This document shows, one piece after another, positions 18,915 to 25,754 of a stretch of DNA of 37,594 nt. The notes under the pieces were generated by a model. The model did no database searches. It had not been told where the DNA came from and worked only from the letters and a program-made list of their open reading frames with translations. A program made the translations under genes and the position numbers. Source of the DNA: Devosia naphthalenivorans. GTDB lineage: Bacteria > Pseudomonadota > Alphaproteobacteria > Rhizobiales > Devosiaceae. The stretch's first letter is position 1. Every line of letters begins with the position of its first letter. The stretch lies in contig NZ_PYVW01000006.1 in assembly GCF_003056355.1 (NCBI RefSeq), positions 155,001 through 192,594 of the forward strand. Reading direction: 5' to 3'.

Positions 18915-18997
18915 TTTGCGACATATGCGTGACAGCGGCAATTGGCCATGCTAAGCCCCGCGCAGCCCTCAAGGTGTCTGCCAAGATGTCTTGTTGG

Positions 18998-19045
18998 TTA
19001 GGTTCGATAGCGGGGATTCCACCCTCCCTATCGAACCGACCTAAT
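18998..19045. terminator. Hairpin between convergent GT25 and aldo/keto reductase genes
   Basis: GGTTCGATAG (19001-19010) pairs perfectly with CTATCGAACC (19028-19037) around a 17-base loop. The flanking TTA and TAA could extend the stem past a bulge. No clear thymine run follows, so termination of the ilvD-GT25 transcript here is only a possibility. Confidence 0.45.
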
Positions 19046-19060
19046 CCCCACCCATCGCCA

Positions 19061-19092
19061 GAAACGAAAACTCCCCGGGCTAACCCGAGGAG
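19061..19092 (-). terminator. Rho-independent terminator of the aldo/keto reductase gene
   Basis: On the minus strand CTCCTCGGG-TTAG-CCCGGGGAG forms a 9-bp stem with one G-T pair, followed by TTTTCGTTTC. It lies 29 bp after the stop codon of the 19122-19991 gene and ends the minus-strand cluster that begins at comF. Confidence 0.88.
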
Positions 19093-19121
19093 CGATGTCG
19101 TTTGCGCGTGAGTGGCGCCGA

Positions 19122-19991
19122 TCAGCCCTTGCGGCCGATCGCGTCCAGCGTGCGGAAGTCCTCGTCGCTGAGCTTGATCGCGGCAGCGGCGACGTTTTCT
19201 TCCAGGTGCTTTACCTTGCCGGTGCCAGGAATGGGCAGCATCACTGGCGAGCGCTTCAGCATCCAGGCCAGCGCGATCTGGCTGGCGGAGGCCTCATGCT
19301 TGTCCATGATCGCCTTGAACTCGGCGCTGGTGGATTCCAGATTGCCGCCATCGATCGGCCGCCACGGAATGAACCCGATATTATTGGCCTCGCAGAACTC
19401 CAGCACGTCTTCGGCATTGCGGCTGACCAGATTGTACATGTTCTGGACGGTCGCGACCTTGAAGTATTTCTGCGCCTGCTTGATGTCCTCGACGCTGACT
19501 TCGCTGAGGCCGACATGGCGCACGATGCCGTCCTTCTGCAATTGCTGGATGGCGCCGAACTGATCCTCGCGCGGTGTCTTGCTATCAATGCGGTGCAGCT
19601 GCCAGAGATCGATGGTTTCGAGCTTGAGCCGGCGCAGGCTCTGGAGCGCGCCCTGCCGCAGGAATTCGGGGCGGCCCAGTTGGAGCCACTGGTCAGGACC
19701 GGTGCGGGTCAGCCCGCTCTTGGTCGCGATGACAGTCCCATTGGAATAAGGCGCCAGCACCTCCCCGATCAACTCTTCGCTGATATAGGGGCCATAGCTT
19801 TCCGCCGTGTCGATGAAATTGACATTGAGCTCGGGCAGGCGCCGCAGCGTGGCCTTGGCTTCTGCGGGGTCCTCGGGCGGACCCCAGATGCCCCTGCCGG
19901 TAATGCGCATGGCGCCAAAACCCAGGCGGTTGACCTCAAGGTCGCCGCCAATGGCAAAAGTGCCCGAAAGGGCTGCATCGAGTGTGGTCAT
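19122..19991 (-). CDS. Aldo/keto reductase
   Basis: A 289-residue NADPH-dependent oxidoreductase of the AKR superfamily, a TIM barrel. The catalytic tetrad is visible: Asp61 and Tyr66 in [10 protein letters not shown], Lys91 in IATKSGL, and His133 in LWQLHRID. The cofactor loop near the C-terminus reads [15 protein letters not shown]. Such enzymes reduce aldehydes and ketones; the natural substrate is unknown. The ATG at 19991 has CGGAGAC upstream. It is the last gene of the minus-strand cluster comF-grxC-nitrilase-DUF1178, separated from DUF1178 by 41 bp, and has its own terminator. It may have joined a conserved redox and repair cluster as an accessory gene. Confidence 0.93.
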   Translation of the reverse strand: MTTLDAALSGTFAIGGDLEVNRLGFGAMRITGRGIWGPPEDPAEAKATLRRLPELNVNFIDTAESYGPYISEELIGEVLAPYSNGTVIATKSGLTRTGPDQWLQLGRPEFLRQGALQSLRRLKLETIDLWQLHRIDSKTPREDQFGAIQQLQKDGIVRHVGLSEVSVEDIKQAQKYFKVATVQNMYNLVSRNAEDVLEFCEANNIGFIPWRPIDGGNLESTSAEFKAIMDKHEASASQIALAWMLKRSPVMLPIPGTGKVKHLEENVAAAAIKLSDEDFRTLDAIGRKG

Positions 19992-20032
19992 GACGATGTC
20001 TCCGTTGGTCGCGCCGGAAATGGCGCTCGGAA

Positions 20033-20458
20033 CTAGTTGTGTTCTTCAGGCAGATCCGGCAGCGGCATGAACTCGATGCCGTCATCGGCCAGGGCGATCA
20101 CCTCGTCGCGGGTGGCCTCGCCATAAATGCCGCGGGCTTCGGTCTCCTCGAAATGGATCTTGCGCGCCTCTTCGGCAAATTTGTCGCCGACATAATCGGC
20201 TTCGCTCATCACCTTCTGACGATAGGCGCGCAGCAATTCACGGAAGCGGCGTGCCTCGGCAGACCCGGAGCTCAGCGACACCTTCTCGCCATCGGTGCGC
20301 GCAACGGCAGGCGCCATCGGCGCCTTTTCCACGGCGCCATCGCCGCAAACCGCGCAACTGACGATGCCGCGCGCCTGCTGCTGATCATACGCATCGGCAT
20401 TCTTGAACCATGCGTCGTAGCGGTGGCCTTTGGAACACTGAAGGGAATACTGAATCAC
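20033..20458 (-). CDS. DUF1178 family protein (putative zinc-ribbon)
   Basis: A 141-residue DUF1178 protein. The start has the family pattern: [17 protein letters not shown] with Cys8 and His12, then Cys35-x2-Cys38 (SCAVCG), a likely zinc site. [11 protein letters not shown] follows. The second half is helical and charged and contains the family block [17 protein letters not shown]. The family is common in alpha- and betaproteobacteria, often beside a nitrilase-like gene as here, but its function is unknown. The frame is open to 20491 from a TTG. The GTG at 20458 is chosen because homologues start at this strand. It is 58 bp downstream of the nitrilase gene. Confidence 0.88.
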   Translation of the reverse strand: MIQYSLQCSKGHRYDAWFKNADAYDQQQARGIVSCAVCGDGAVEKAPMAPAVARTDGEKVSLSSGSAEARRFRELLRAYRQKVMSEADYVGDKFAEEARKIHFEETEARGIYGEATRDEVIALADDGIEFMPLPDLPEEHN

Positions 20459-20516
20459 GGCAAACTGTCTCTGCGGCCCGAACGGGGCCAATACAAACTA
20501 GATATAGGGCGAAGTG

Positions 20517-21347
20517 TCAGGCCTGCAACGTCTGCGGCGCGGCAAAATCCCGGGCATTGGCAAGTGCCGGTATGCGTTCGCGTGCATCGGTGACCTGTTG
20601 CGGGTCGATATCGGCCAGCAACACGCCTGGCTCGTCATGGTCGAGTTCGGCAACAATCCGGCCCCACGGGTCGATGATGATCGAATGACCATAGGTGGCC
20701 CGGCCATTGGGATGGTGCCCGCCCTGGGCCGCGGCGATGACATAGGAGCCAGTTTCGATTGCCCGCGCACGCAGCAGCACGTGCCAGTGTGCCTGCCCCG
20801 TGGGCACGGTGAAAGCCGCAGGCACGGCGATCAGCGTCGCTCCGGCATTCGCCAGGCTATTGAACAGTCGCGGGAAGCGCATGTCGTAGCAGATGCTCAT
20901 GCCAAGCGTGAATTCACCCACGGGCGCGGTGATGGCCTGTTCACCCGCCGCATAGGTGGCGCTTTCACGATAGGCGTTGAGCCCGGCAATCGTCGCATCG
21001 AACAAATGGATTTTGTCATAGGTGGCGACGATCGCGCCGTCTGGCCCGAACAGCACGCTGCGATTGGCAAAGCGTCCATCGGGCAAGGGCACGGCAAGCG
21101 AGCCGATATGAATGTGGATGCCGTGCAGCTTCGCCAATTCGCCCACGCGCCGCAATTGCGGGTGGTCCTCATAGGGAGCCGCGACGCTGGCCAGATGCTC
21201 CCGATTCTCGGGGAAAAGCACCGTCACTTCCGGGGTAAGCACGTAAGTCGCGCCCCCCGCGACGGCCTCAGCCAGCAATGGCTCCAGTGCGGCGATATTG
21301 GCGTCGGGATCAAGGCCGGAGCGCATCTGGATAGCGGCGATTTTCAT
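20517..21347 (-). CDS. Carbon-nitrogen hydrolase (Nit/omega-amidase-like)
   Basis: A 276-residue nitrilase-superfamily amidase with the complete catalytic triad: Glu40 (LTPEVTV), Lys112 (YDKIHLFD) and Cys153 (SICYDMRFPRL). The RFPRLFN context fits the Nit1/Nit2 branch. In that branch the enzymes hydrolyse deaminated glutathione or alpha-ketoglutaramate, that is, metabolite repair. That activity is inferred from branch motifs and was not proven here. The neighbours comF, grxC and DUF1178 form a cluster common in Hyphomicrobiales, and the glutaredoxin gene next door would suit a glutathione-related role. ATG at 21347 with AAAGGGC upstream. Confidence 0.93.
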   Translation of the reverse strand: MKIAAIQMRSGLDPDANIAALEPLLAEAVAGGATYVLTPEVTVLFPENREHLASVAAPYEDHPQLRRVGELAKLHGIHIHIGSLAVPLPDGRFANRSVLFGPDGAIVATYDKIHLFDATIAGLNAYRESATYAAGEQAITAPVGEFTLGMSICYDMRFPRLFNSLANAGATLIAVPAAFTVPTGQAHWHVLLRARAIETGSYVIAAAQGGHHPNGRATYGHSIIIDPWGRIVAELDHDEPGVLLADIDPQQVTDARERIPALANARDFAAPQTLQA

Positions 21348-21375
21348 TATTTGCCCTTTGGGATTGGGTCAGCGC

Positions 21376-21463
21376 CCTCATGGTTCGACAAGCTCACCAT
21401 GAGGTCTCCCGAACGTCGGCGTTTCAGTAGACCTCATCCTGAGCCTGTCGAAGGACGAGGTCG
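21376..21463. repeat. Inverted pair of the CCTCATGGT repeat family
   Basis: The first unit has perfect 9-bp arms, CCTCATGGT / ACCATGAGG, around an 11-base centre. The second unit is CCTCATCCT / AGGACGAGG around GAGCCTGTCGA. It lies in the grxC-nitrilase gap inside an apparent operon. Between units the inner arm bases change from GG:CC to CC:GG, keeping the pairing. Confidence 0.88.
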
Positions 21464-21468
21464 TGTCA

Positions 21469-21723
21469 TTATTGAGCGAGCAGCGGGTCCAGCCCACCCT
21501 GGCGATCCAGGGCCGCCATGTCATCATAGCCACCGACATGGGTCTCGCCGATGAAAATCTGCGGCACGGTGCGCCGGCCATGAGCGCGCTCGGTCATGGC
21601 GGCGCGCAGCGCGGGATCGAGCACGGTGATTTCGGTGTATTCAGCGCCCTTGTCGTTCAGCAGCGCCTTGGCGGCGTGGCAATAGGGACAAGTTGGCGTG
21701 GTATAGATTTCGATTTTGGCCAT
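21469..21723 (-). CDS. grxC: Glutaredoxin 3
   Basis: An 84-residue dithiol glutaredoxin. The active site is Cys12-Pro-Tyr-Cys15 (TTPTCPYCHAAK). The glutathione-binding TVPQIFIGETHVGGYDDM follows with the conserved cis-proline and Gly-Gly-x-Asp motif. It reduces protein disulfides and glutathione mixed disulfides in the cytoplasm using glutathione. ATG at 21723 with GGAG seven bases upstream. It follows comF by 36 bp and precedes the nitrilase gene after a 121-bp gap filled by a palindromic repeat. Confidence 0.96.
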   Translation of the reverse strand: MAKIEIYTTPTCPYCHAAKALLNDKGAEYTEITVLDPALRAAMTERAHGRRTVPQIFIGETHVGGYDDMAALDRQGGLDPLLAQ

Positions 21724-21759
21724 CGATTTTCTCCAGCAGAGACAAGGGGATTGTCCCTC

Positions 21760-22557
21760 TTATATGGGCAGTTCCGCACCAATGACAACGCGCGCGAAGC
21801 TCATCACATCGACCGCCTCGACCCCCGCCTTGAGCAGGGTGCGCGTTACCGCCTTGATGGTGGCGCCGGTTGTGTAGACGTCATCGATCAGCACGATCGG
21901 CCGGCCCTTCGCGCGCACCAGAATATCGGGGTGAACGGCGAAAGCGCCCTGCACGTTGCGCTGCCGTCCATCCCCGGTGAGGCCAACCTGCTGGCGCGTC
22001 TTCCTTGTGCGCTGCACCAGGCTCGTGTCTACGCGCAGGCCGGTGAGCTTGCCCAGCGCATTGGCGAGTTCCGTGGACTGGTTGTAGCGGCGCTCGCGTT
22101 GACGGGCCCGGTGCAGTGGAACCGGCACGAGAATTGGCGCACCGGCCCAAAGCTCGTGCCCGGCGCCGGCCATCAATCGCGCGCAGAACTGCGCCAGTTC
22201 CGGCCGGTCGCCATATTTAAGGCGGGACACCAGCGTGCGCGCCATTTCATTGTAGATGACGGCGGCGCGTGCCCGGCCGAATGGCGGCGGATCGGCCAGC
22301 GCCTCGGCCGAAAGGGCACCCGGCCCAAGCGAGATTTCAAACGGCAGGCCCATGACCGGACAGAGTGGCGCCGTGATCGGCCGAAGACCGGTGAAACAAT
22401 CGGGACAAATTGTATTGGCCACGGCCGTCGGCGCGTCGCATCCGAGGCAGACCGGGGGATAGACCAGATCGAGCAGCACGCCGCCAGCCCACCGCGCGCC
22501 CTTGCCGAGGCGGCGATGCCACCCCTCGTTTTTGACAATCGCATCCGGGCTCTCCAT
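21760..22557 (-). CDS. comF: ComF-family phosphoribosyltransferase-like protein
   Basis: A 265-residue ComF protein. Near the N-terminus are two Cys pairs (VCLGC and ICPDC) that form the usual zinc finger. The core has AAVIYNEMARTLVSRLKYGDR, then PVPLHRARQRERRYNQS, and ends with the PRPP-loop motif VLIDDVYTTGAT. ComF homologues take part in DNA uptake for natural transformation in some bacteria, but most alphaproteobacterial members are unstudied. The frame is open far upstream (to 23004), but it then runs opposite the methyltransferase gene. The ATG at 22557 leaves a normal family length. The divergent gap is only 43 bp. Confidence 0.9.
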   Translation of the reverse strand: MESPDAIVKNEGWHRRLGKGARWAGGVLLDLVYPPVCLGCDAPTAVANTICPDCFTGLRPITAPLCPVMGLPFEISLGPGALSAEALADPPPFGRARAAVIYNEMARTLVSRLKYGDRPELAQFCARLMAGAGHELWAGAPILVPVPLHRARQRERRYNQSTELANALGKLTGLRVDTSLVQRTRKTRQQVGLTGDGRQRNVQGAFAVHPDILVRAKGRPIVLIDDVYTTGATIKAVTRTLLKAGVEAVDVMSFARVVIGAELPI

Positions 22558-22600
22558 AAGCGTGCATAGTGCCACGTCCCCGATTGGCCGCAAGTCCATC

Positions 22601-23437
22601 ATGAGCCAACCGCCACCGATTTTTGACACAGCATTGATCGCCCGGCACCTGGCGCGCCGCCCGAACACGGGCGATTTCGTGCATGATCTGGTGCTGGCGG
22701 ATTTGCAGGATCGTCTCGCAACGCTGATTCGAGAGTTTCCCAAAGCGCTGATCATCGGGCCCGATCGCGACAGGCTCCCCGAATTCGGCCAGACCGCCAG
22801 CGCGCAGTTTGCCTTCCAGCGCTTCGAGGCTTTCGCCGGGGACAGCGAAGTGCCCGATATCGAGGGCGATGGTTTCAACCTGATCGTCTCGCTGCTGCAC
22901 CTGCAGGCAGTCAACGATGTGCCGGGATATCTGGCGCAGTTGCGCCGGAAACTGGCGCCGGACGGGCTGCTGCTGATCGCGGCGCTGGGTGGAGAAACGC
23001 TCACCGAATTGCGCGAGGCGTTCCTCGCGGCGGATGCGCTGGTTTTCGGTGGCGCTTCGGCGCGGGTGGCGCCGATGATCCAGGTGCGGGACGCAGGTGC
23101 GCTGCTGCAACGCGCCGGGCTGGCGCTGCCTGTCGCCGATGTCGAAACCCATGTCGTGCGCTATTCGTCGCCATTTGCATTGATGAGCGAACTCAAGACT
23201 TTGGGCGCGGCCAACCCGCTGGTGGACCGGCCCCGTCGGCTGGCCACCCCTGCCCTGCTGGCGGCTGCCGCCAACGCTTATCTAGTGCGCGACGGAGATC
23301 CGGATGGGCGGGTGCGGGCAACGCTCGAGATCATCTGGCTATCGGGCTGGGCGCCGCATGAAAGCCAGCAACAGCCGCTCAAGCCCGGCAGCGCCAAGGT
23401 GCGTCTGGGTGATGTGCTGGGACGCTCGGACGGATAG
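22601..23437 (+). CDS. Class I SAM-dependent methyltransferase, NDUFAF5-like
   Basis: A 278-residue protein resembling the NDUFAF5/BioC group. It starts with PPIFDTALIARHLARR. The region around residues 45-60 (KALIIGPDRDRLPEF) takes the place of the usual glycine-rich SAM loop and is degenerate. Later come LIVSLLHLQAVNDVPGYLAQLRRKLAPDGLLLIAALGGETLTELR, a typical methyltransferase strand and helix order, and FGGASARVAPMIQVRDAGALLQRAG. In mitochondria NDUFAF5 helps assemble complex I. A similar role here is inference, and the poor SAM loop leaves activity uncertain. ATG at 22601, chosen over upstream in-frame starts because homologues begin here. Confidence 0.87.
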   Translation: MSQPPPIFDTALIARHLARRPNTGDFVHDLVLADLQDRLATLIREFPKALIIGPDRDRLPEFGQTASAQFAFQRFEAFAGDSEVPDIEGDGFNLIVSLLHLQAVNDVPGYLAQLRRKLAPDGLLLIAALGGETLTELREAFLAADALVFGGASARVAPMIQVRDAGALLQRAGLALPVADVETHVVRYSSPFALMSELKTLGAANPLVDRPRRLATPALLAAAANAYLVRDGDPDGRVRATLEIIWLSGWAPHESQQQPLKPGSAKVRLGDVLGRSDG

Positions 23438-23473
23438 CTTGATCTTCGATGCGGTGCCACCGCTCGCGGCAAT

Positions 23474-23494
23474 CGGTTAACATAGTGTTAACCG
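23474..23494. promoter_or_regulatory. Perfect palindromic CtrA-type box (TTAA-N7-TTAA)
   Basis: CGGTTAACA-TAG-TGTTAACCG is a perfect palindrome with 9-bp arms. It contains TTAA (23477-23480) and TTAA (23488-23491) separated by exactly seven bases, the consensus for the alphaproteobacterial cell-cycle regulator CtrA. It lies between the convergent 3' ends of the methyltransferase gene and carD, where no gene start is visible. Confidence 0.5.
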
Positions 23495-23515
23495 CGACAC
23501 CCACTGGAACACCGC

Positions 23516-23547
23516 ACAAAAAAGAGGCCGGTGTTGCCACCGGCCTC
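23516..23547 (-). terminator. Rho-independent terminator of carD
   Basis: On the minus strand GAGGCCGGTG-GCAA-CACCGGCCTC is a perfect 10-bp stem (23524-23533 with 23538-23547), followed by TTTTTTGTG. It begins 24 bp after the carD stop codon. Confidence 0.95.
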
Positions 23548-23571
23548 CTTCAGAGTTCCTCAGCGCCGCAA

Positions 23572-24141
23572 TCAGGCGGCAGCTTCCTCGTCGCTTTCGG
23601 CTTCGGCCGCATCGGCCTTGGTGCGCTTGGGCGACTTGGCGAGATTCTTCTCGATAAGTTGCACGGCTTCGGTCAGCGTCAGCTTGTTGACGGCGCCGAT
23701 TTCGCGGCTCATGCGGTCCATGGCCTGCTCGAACAGCTGGCGTTCCGAATAGGACTGCTCGGGCTGTTCTTCGGAGCGATAGAGATCGCGCACGACTTCG
23801 GAGATGGCGATCAGATCGCCCGAATTGATCTTGGCTTCATATTCCTGCGCGCGACGCGACCACATGGTGCGCTTGACGCGGGCGCGACCGGTCACGGTCG
23901 TCAGGGCCTGGGTGACCAGATCCTCTTCGGCCAGCTTGCGCATGCCAACGGACTTGATCTTTGCAACGGGAACGCGCAGGGTCAGCTTGTCCTGCTCGAA
24001 GCTGATGACAAACAATTCAAGGGTCAGACCGGCGACTTCCTGTTCCTCGATCGAGACGATTACGCCAACGCCATGCGCTGGATAAACGACGTACTCGCCA
24101 GTCTTGAATCCGAGCCGCTGCTGTGACTTCTTGACTACCAT
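23572..24141 (-). CDS. carD: CarD-family transcriptional regulator
   Basis: A 189-residue CarD/CdnL protein. The N-terminal RNA-polymerase interaction domain begins GFKTGEYVVYPAHGVGVI and extends over residues 1-70. The helical DNA-contacting domain follows with KRTMWSRRAQEYEAKINSGD, and the Ala/Glu/Lys-rich tail is disordered. CarD binds the beta subunit of RNA polymerase and stabilises open promoter complexes, notably at rRNA and other growth genes. ATG at 24141 with AAGGAG ten bases upstream. Its leader region contains two hairpins (24171-24198 and 24244-24284). It lies downstream of fdxA on the same strand, with a terminator between, as is usual in Hyphomicrobiales. Confidence 0.96.
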   Translation of the reverse strand: MVVKKSQQRLGFKTGEYVVYPAHGVGVIVSIEEQEVAGLTLELFVISFEQDKLTLRVPVAKIKSVGMRKLAEEDLVTQALTTVTGRARVKRTMWSRRAQEYEAKINSGDLIAISEVVRDLYRSEEQPEQSYSERQLFEQAMDRMSREIGAVNKLTLTEAVQLIEKNLAKSPKRTKADAAEAESDEEAAA

Positions 24142-24243
24142 ATGGTGGAACTCCTTGTTGACGCCCCAATGGACAGTTCCCTGCGGGAAGGACCGTCCAT
24201 GCCTACTCTTCTACTCGCGTCCGGACGGGACGCCGCGCGCAAC

Positions 24244-24284
24244 AAAAACCCCATGATCCCACCGGGTCCGCTTGCCCGGGGATC
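24244..24284 (-). terminator. Second terminator-like hairpin between fdxA and carD
   Basis: On the minus strand GATCCC and GGGATC (24279-24284 and 24255-24260) close a stem strengthened by CGGG / CCCG inside. ATGGGG and then TTTTTGTTG follow. It may back up the fdxA terminator or, if the carD promoter lies upstream, act as an attenuator in the carD leader. Confidence 0.45.
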
Positions 24285-24303
24285 AGTGCATCCTGCGATG
24301 TTG

Positions 24304-24329
24304 TCAAAAAAATCGTGCCTTAAGGCACG
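24304..24329 (-). terminator. Rho-independent terminator downstream of fdxA
   Basis: CGTGCCTTAAGGCACG (24314-24329) is a perfect palindrome. On the minus strand it is followed by ATTTTTTTG. It lies about 290 bp after the fdxA stop, beyond a palindromic repeat pair, and before carD on the same strand. Confidence 0.82.
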
Positions 24330-24499
24330 GGTTGGGTGACGGGCTCAGCTGCATATGAAGAGACCATAGCACAAAAAATCAGCAAAATCAAAAGCTACGA
24401 ATCACCGGTGAAGTGATCGTGATTTTTGCGCAACCGGATTGTGACAATGATGCGGCTGGTTATTGCCTTCGAGCGAACTTGCCCAGCACTCGATCTACA

Positions 24500-24588
24500 C
24501 CTCCCCCTCGACGGGGGAGGCCGGGAGGGAGCCACCGTATCGAGGCCAATCAACCCCCACCCTTGATCCCTTCCCGCAAGGGGGAGGG
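24500..24588. repeat. Palindromic repeat pair (CCTCCCC family)
   Basis: CCTCCCCCTCGACGGGGGAGG (24500-24520) and CCTTCCCGCAAGGGGGAGGG near 24570-24588 are two hairpins separated by about 50 bp, in the 3' region of fdxA. The family matches 9589-9686 and 32054-32147. Confidence 0.8.
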
Positions 24589-24618
24589 TGTCGACCGGGC
24601 GCGTCGTGGCAGTTGGCC

Positions 24619-24957
24619 TCAGTCGCCTTCGCCGGGAGCGTCCGAGAAATACTTCTCGAGCTTGCCCGTCTCGCCGTCCTTCTCCTTGGCCTCGGGCAAG
24701 GGATCACGGCGCTCGGTCAGGTTCGGCCACATCGATGCAAATTTGGTATTGAGCGCCAGCCATTCGTCCAGCCCGCTTTCGGTATCGGGCTTGATGGCTT
24801 CGGCTGGGCATTCAGGCTCGCACACGCCACAATCGATGCATTCGTCGGGGTGGATCACCAGCATGTTCTCGCCTTCGTAGAAGCAGTCCACCGGGCAGAC
24901 TTCAACGCAGTCGGTGTATTTGCAGGCGATGCAATTGTCGGTGACGATATAGGTCAT
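24619..24957 (-). CDS. fdxA: Seven-iron ferredoxin FdxA
   Basis: A 112-residue ferredoxin with one 3Fe-4S and one 4Fe-4S cluster. Cys9, Cys17 and Cys50 are placed to bind the 3Fe-4S centre. Cys21, Cys40, Cys43 and Cys46 fit the 4Fe-4S centre ([13 protein letters not shown]). The start [21 protein letters not shown] is the family standard. The C-terminal half forms the usual helix with [11 protein letters not shown]. It is a cytoplasmic electron carrier; the partner in this organism is unknown. The frame is open to 25335, but the ATG at 24957 gives the family start and length. It is part of the helicase-S4-fdxA-carD order typical of Hyphomicrobiales. Confidence 0.96.
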   Translation of the reverse strand: MTYIVTDNCIACKYTDCVEVCPVDCFYEGENMLVIHPDECIDCGVCEPECPAEAIKPDTESGLDEWLALNTKFASMWPNLTERRDPLPEAKEKDGETGKLEKYFSDAPGEGD

Positions 24958-25344
24958 CTGGAGCGGTAGTCCGGCAGGTCTCAACGGGGTTGGTGCTAAA
25001 CCGTTTTCCCCCGCGCTGCAAGGCTGGTGAGGCGCACCTTTTGGCGCAGGAAGGCCGTGCAGGGGAACAGTGTTCCGGCTTGAGGAATGAGTGTGGCATC
25101 TCTCCGGCCGCTTTCGCCGGGCAATCGCCTCCCTCTTGAGGGGAGAGTGTTTACTTCGGACTGCTTGTTTCGACGATGTCACAACCACAACGTCATTCCC
25201 GCGAAAGCGGGAACCTCTGTTTTCCTTACAATCATCGCCAACGGAGGTTCCCGCTTTCGCGGGAATGACCCGGTGGAAAGTAAACACTCCCCGTGCGGGA
25301 GAAGGTGTCGAGATCGACTGGCTGCAGCGTGGCAAAAGGATCCT
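24958..25344. repeat. Spacer with nested palindromic repeats
   Basis: No gene was found between fdxA and the S4 gene. An outer pair, AAGTAAACACT-CCCC at 25278-25292 and its complement at 25140-25156, encloses an inner pair of a different family. The inner units are GTCATTCCCGCGAAAGCGGG at 25192-25211 (continuing to 25218) and the complementary unit at 25240-25269. The inner family recurs at 36297-36365 and 37409-37429. The nesting suggests that the inner element entered the loop of the outer one. Confidence 0.82.
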
Positions 25345-25752
25345 CTATCCCTCGTCCCCGCCCCGCAACTTGTCCGTCTCCCGCCGTTCTTTCTTGGTCG
25401 GGCGCCCGGCGCCTTCCCCGCGCTGAGCAATCGCCGCGTCATAGGGCGACAATTCCTGCCTGGGCAGTGGTGGCGGGGAGATGTCTTCGTATAGCCCCTG
25501 CGCTTCGCTGGCCGGGCCACGGCGTTGGCCGGGGTCGAGGATGCGCCAGATGACGATGCGGCCATGTAGCGCCATGGTCAGCACGTCGCCTGCGCCGACC
25601 TTGTAGTCGCTACGGTCGGTGCGTTCGGAATTGACCCGGATGGCGCCGGTCTCGATGATTTTCTGCGCCAGGGTGCGGGACTTCAGCGCGCGCGAATAGA
25701 ACAGGAACTTGTCGAGCCGCTCCTTGCGGACTGGCGCGACAGGTTCGACCAT
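25345..25752 (-). CDS. RNA-binding S4 domain protein (HslR/Hsp15-like)
   Basis: A 135-residue protein with an S4 RNA-binding domain in residues 10-60: ERLDKFLFYSRALKSRTLAQ, then IETGAIRVNSER and YKVGAGDVL. A basic, Pro/Arg-rich tail ends in RPTKKERRETDKLRGGDEG. The Hsp15 family binds stalled 50S subunits that carry peptidyl-tRNA. The same role here is inferred from the family. The ATG at 25752 has GGAG five bases upstream, and that site overlaps the end of the helicase gene, whose stop lies only 2 bp before it, so the two are very likely translated together. Confidence 0.93.
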   Translation of the reverse strand: MVEPVAPVRKERLDKFLFYSRALKSRTLAQKIIETGAIRVNSERTDRSDYKVGAGDVLTMALHGRIVIWRILDPGQRRGPASEAQGLYEDISPPPLPRQELSPYDAAIAQRGEGAGRPTKKERRETDKLRGGDEG

Positions 25753-25754
25753 GG

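Larger units (their letters stand above)
24142..24618. other. carD upstream region: leader hairpins, terminators and a repeat
   Basis: No gene was found in these 477 bp. From carD outward on the minus strand they hold the ribosome site, an imperfect hairpin (24171-24198), a terminator-like hairpin (24244-24284), the probable fdxA terminator (24304-24329), an AT-rich stretch (about 24357-24440) that could hold the carD promoter if that promoter reads through the hairpins, and a palindromic repeat pair (24500-24588). A clear -35/-10 pair was not found. Confidence 0.6.
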
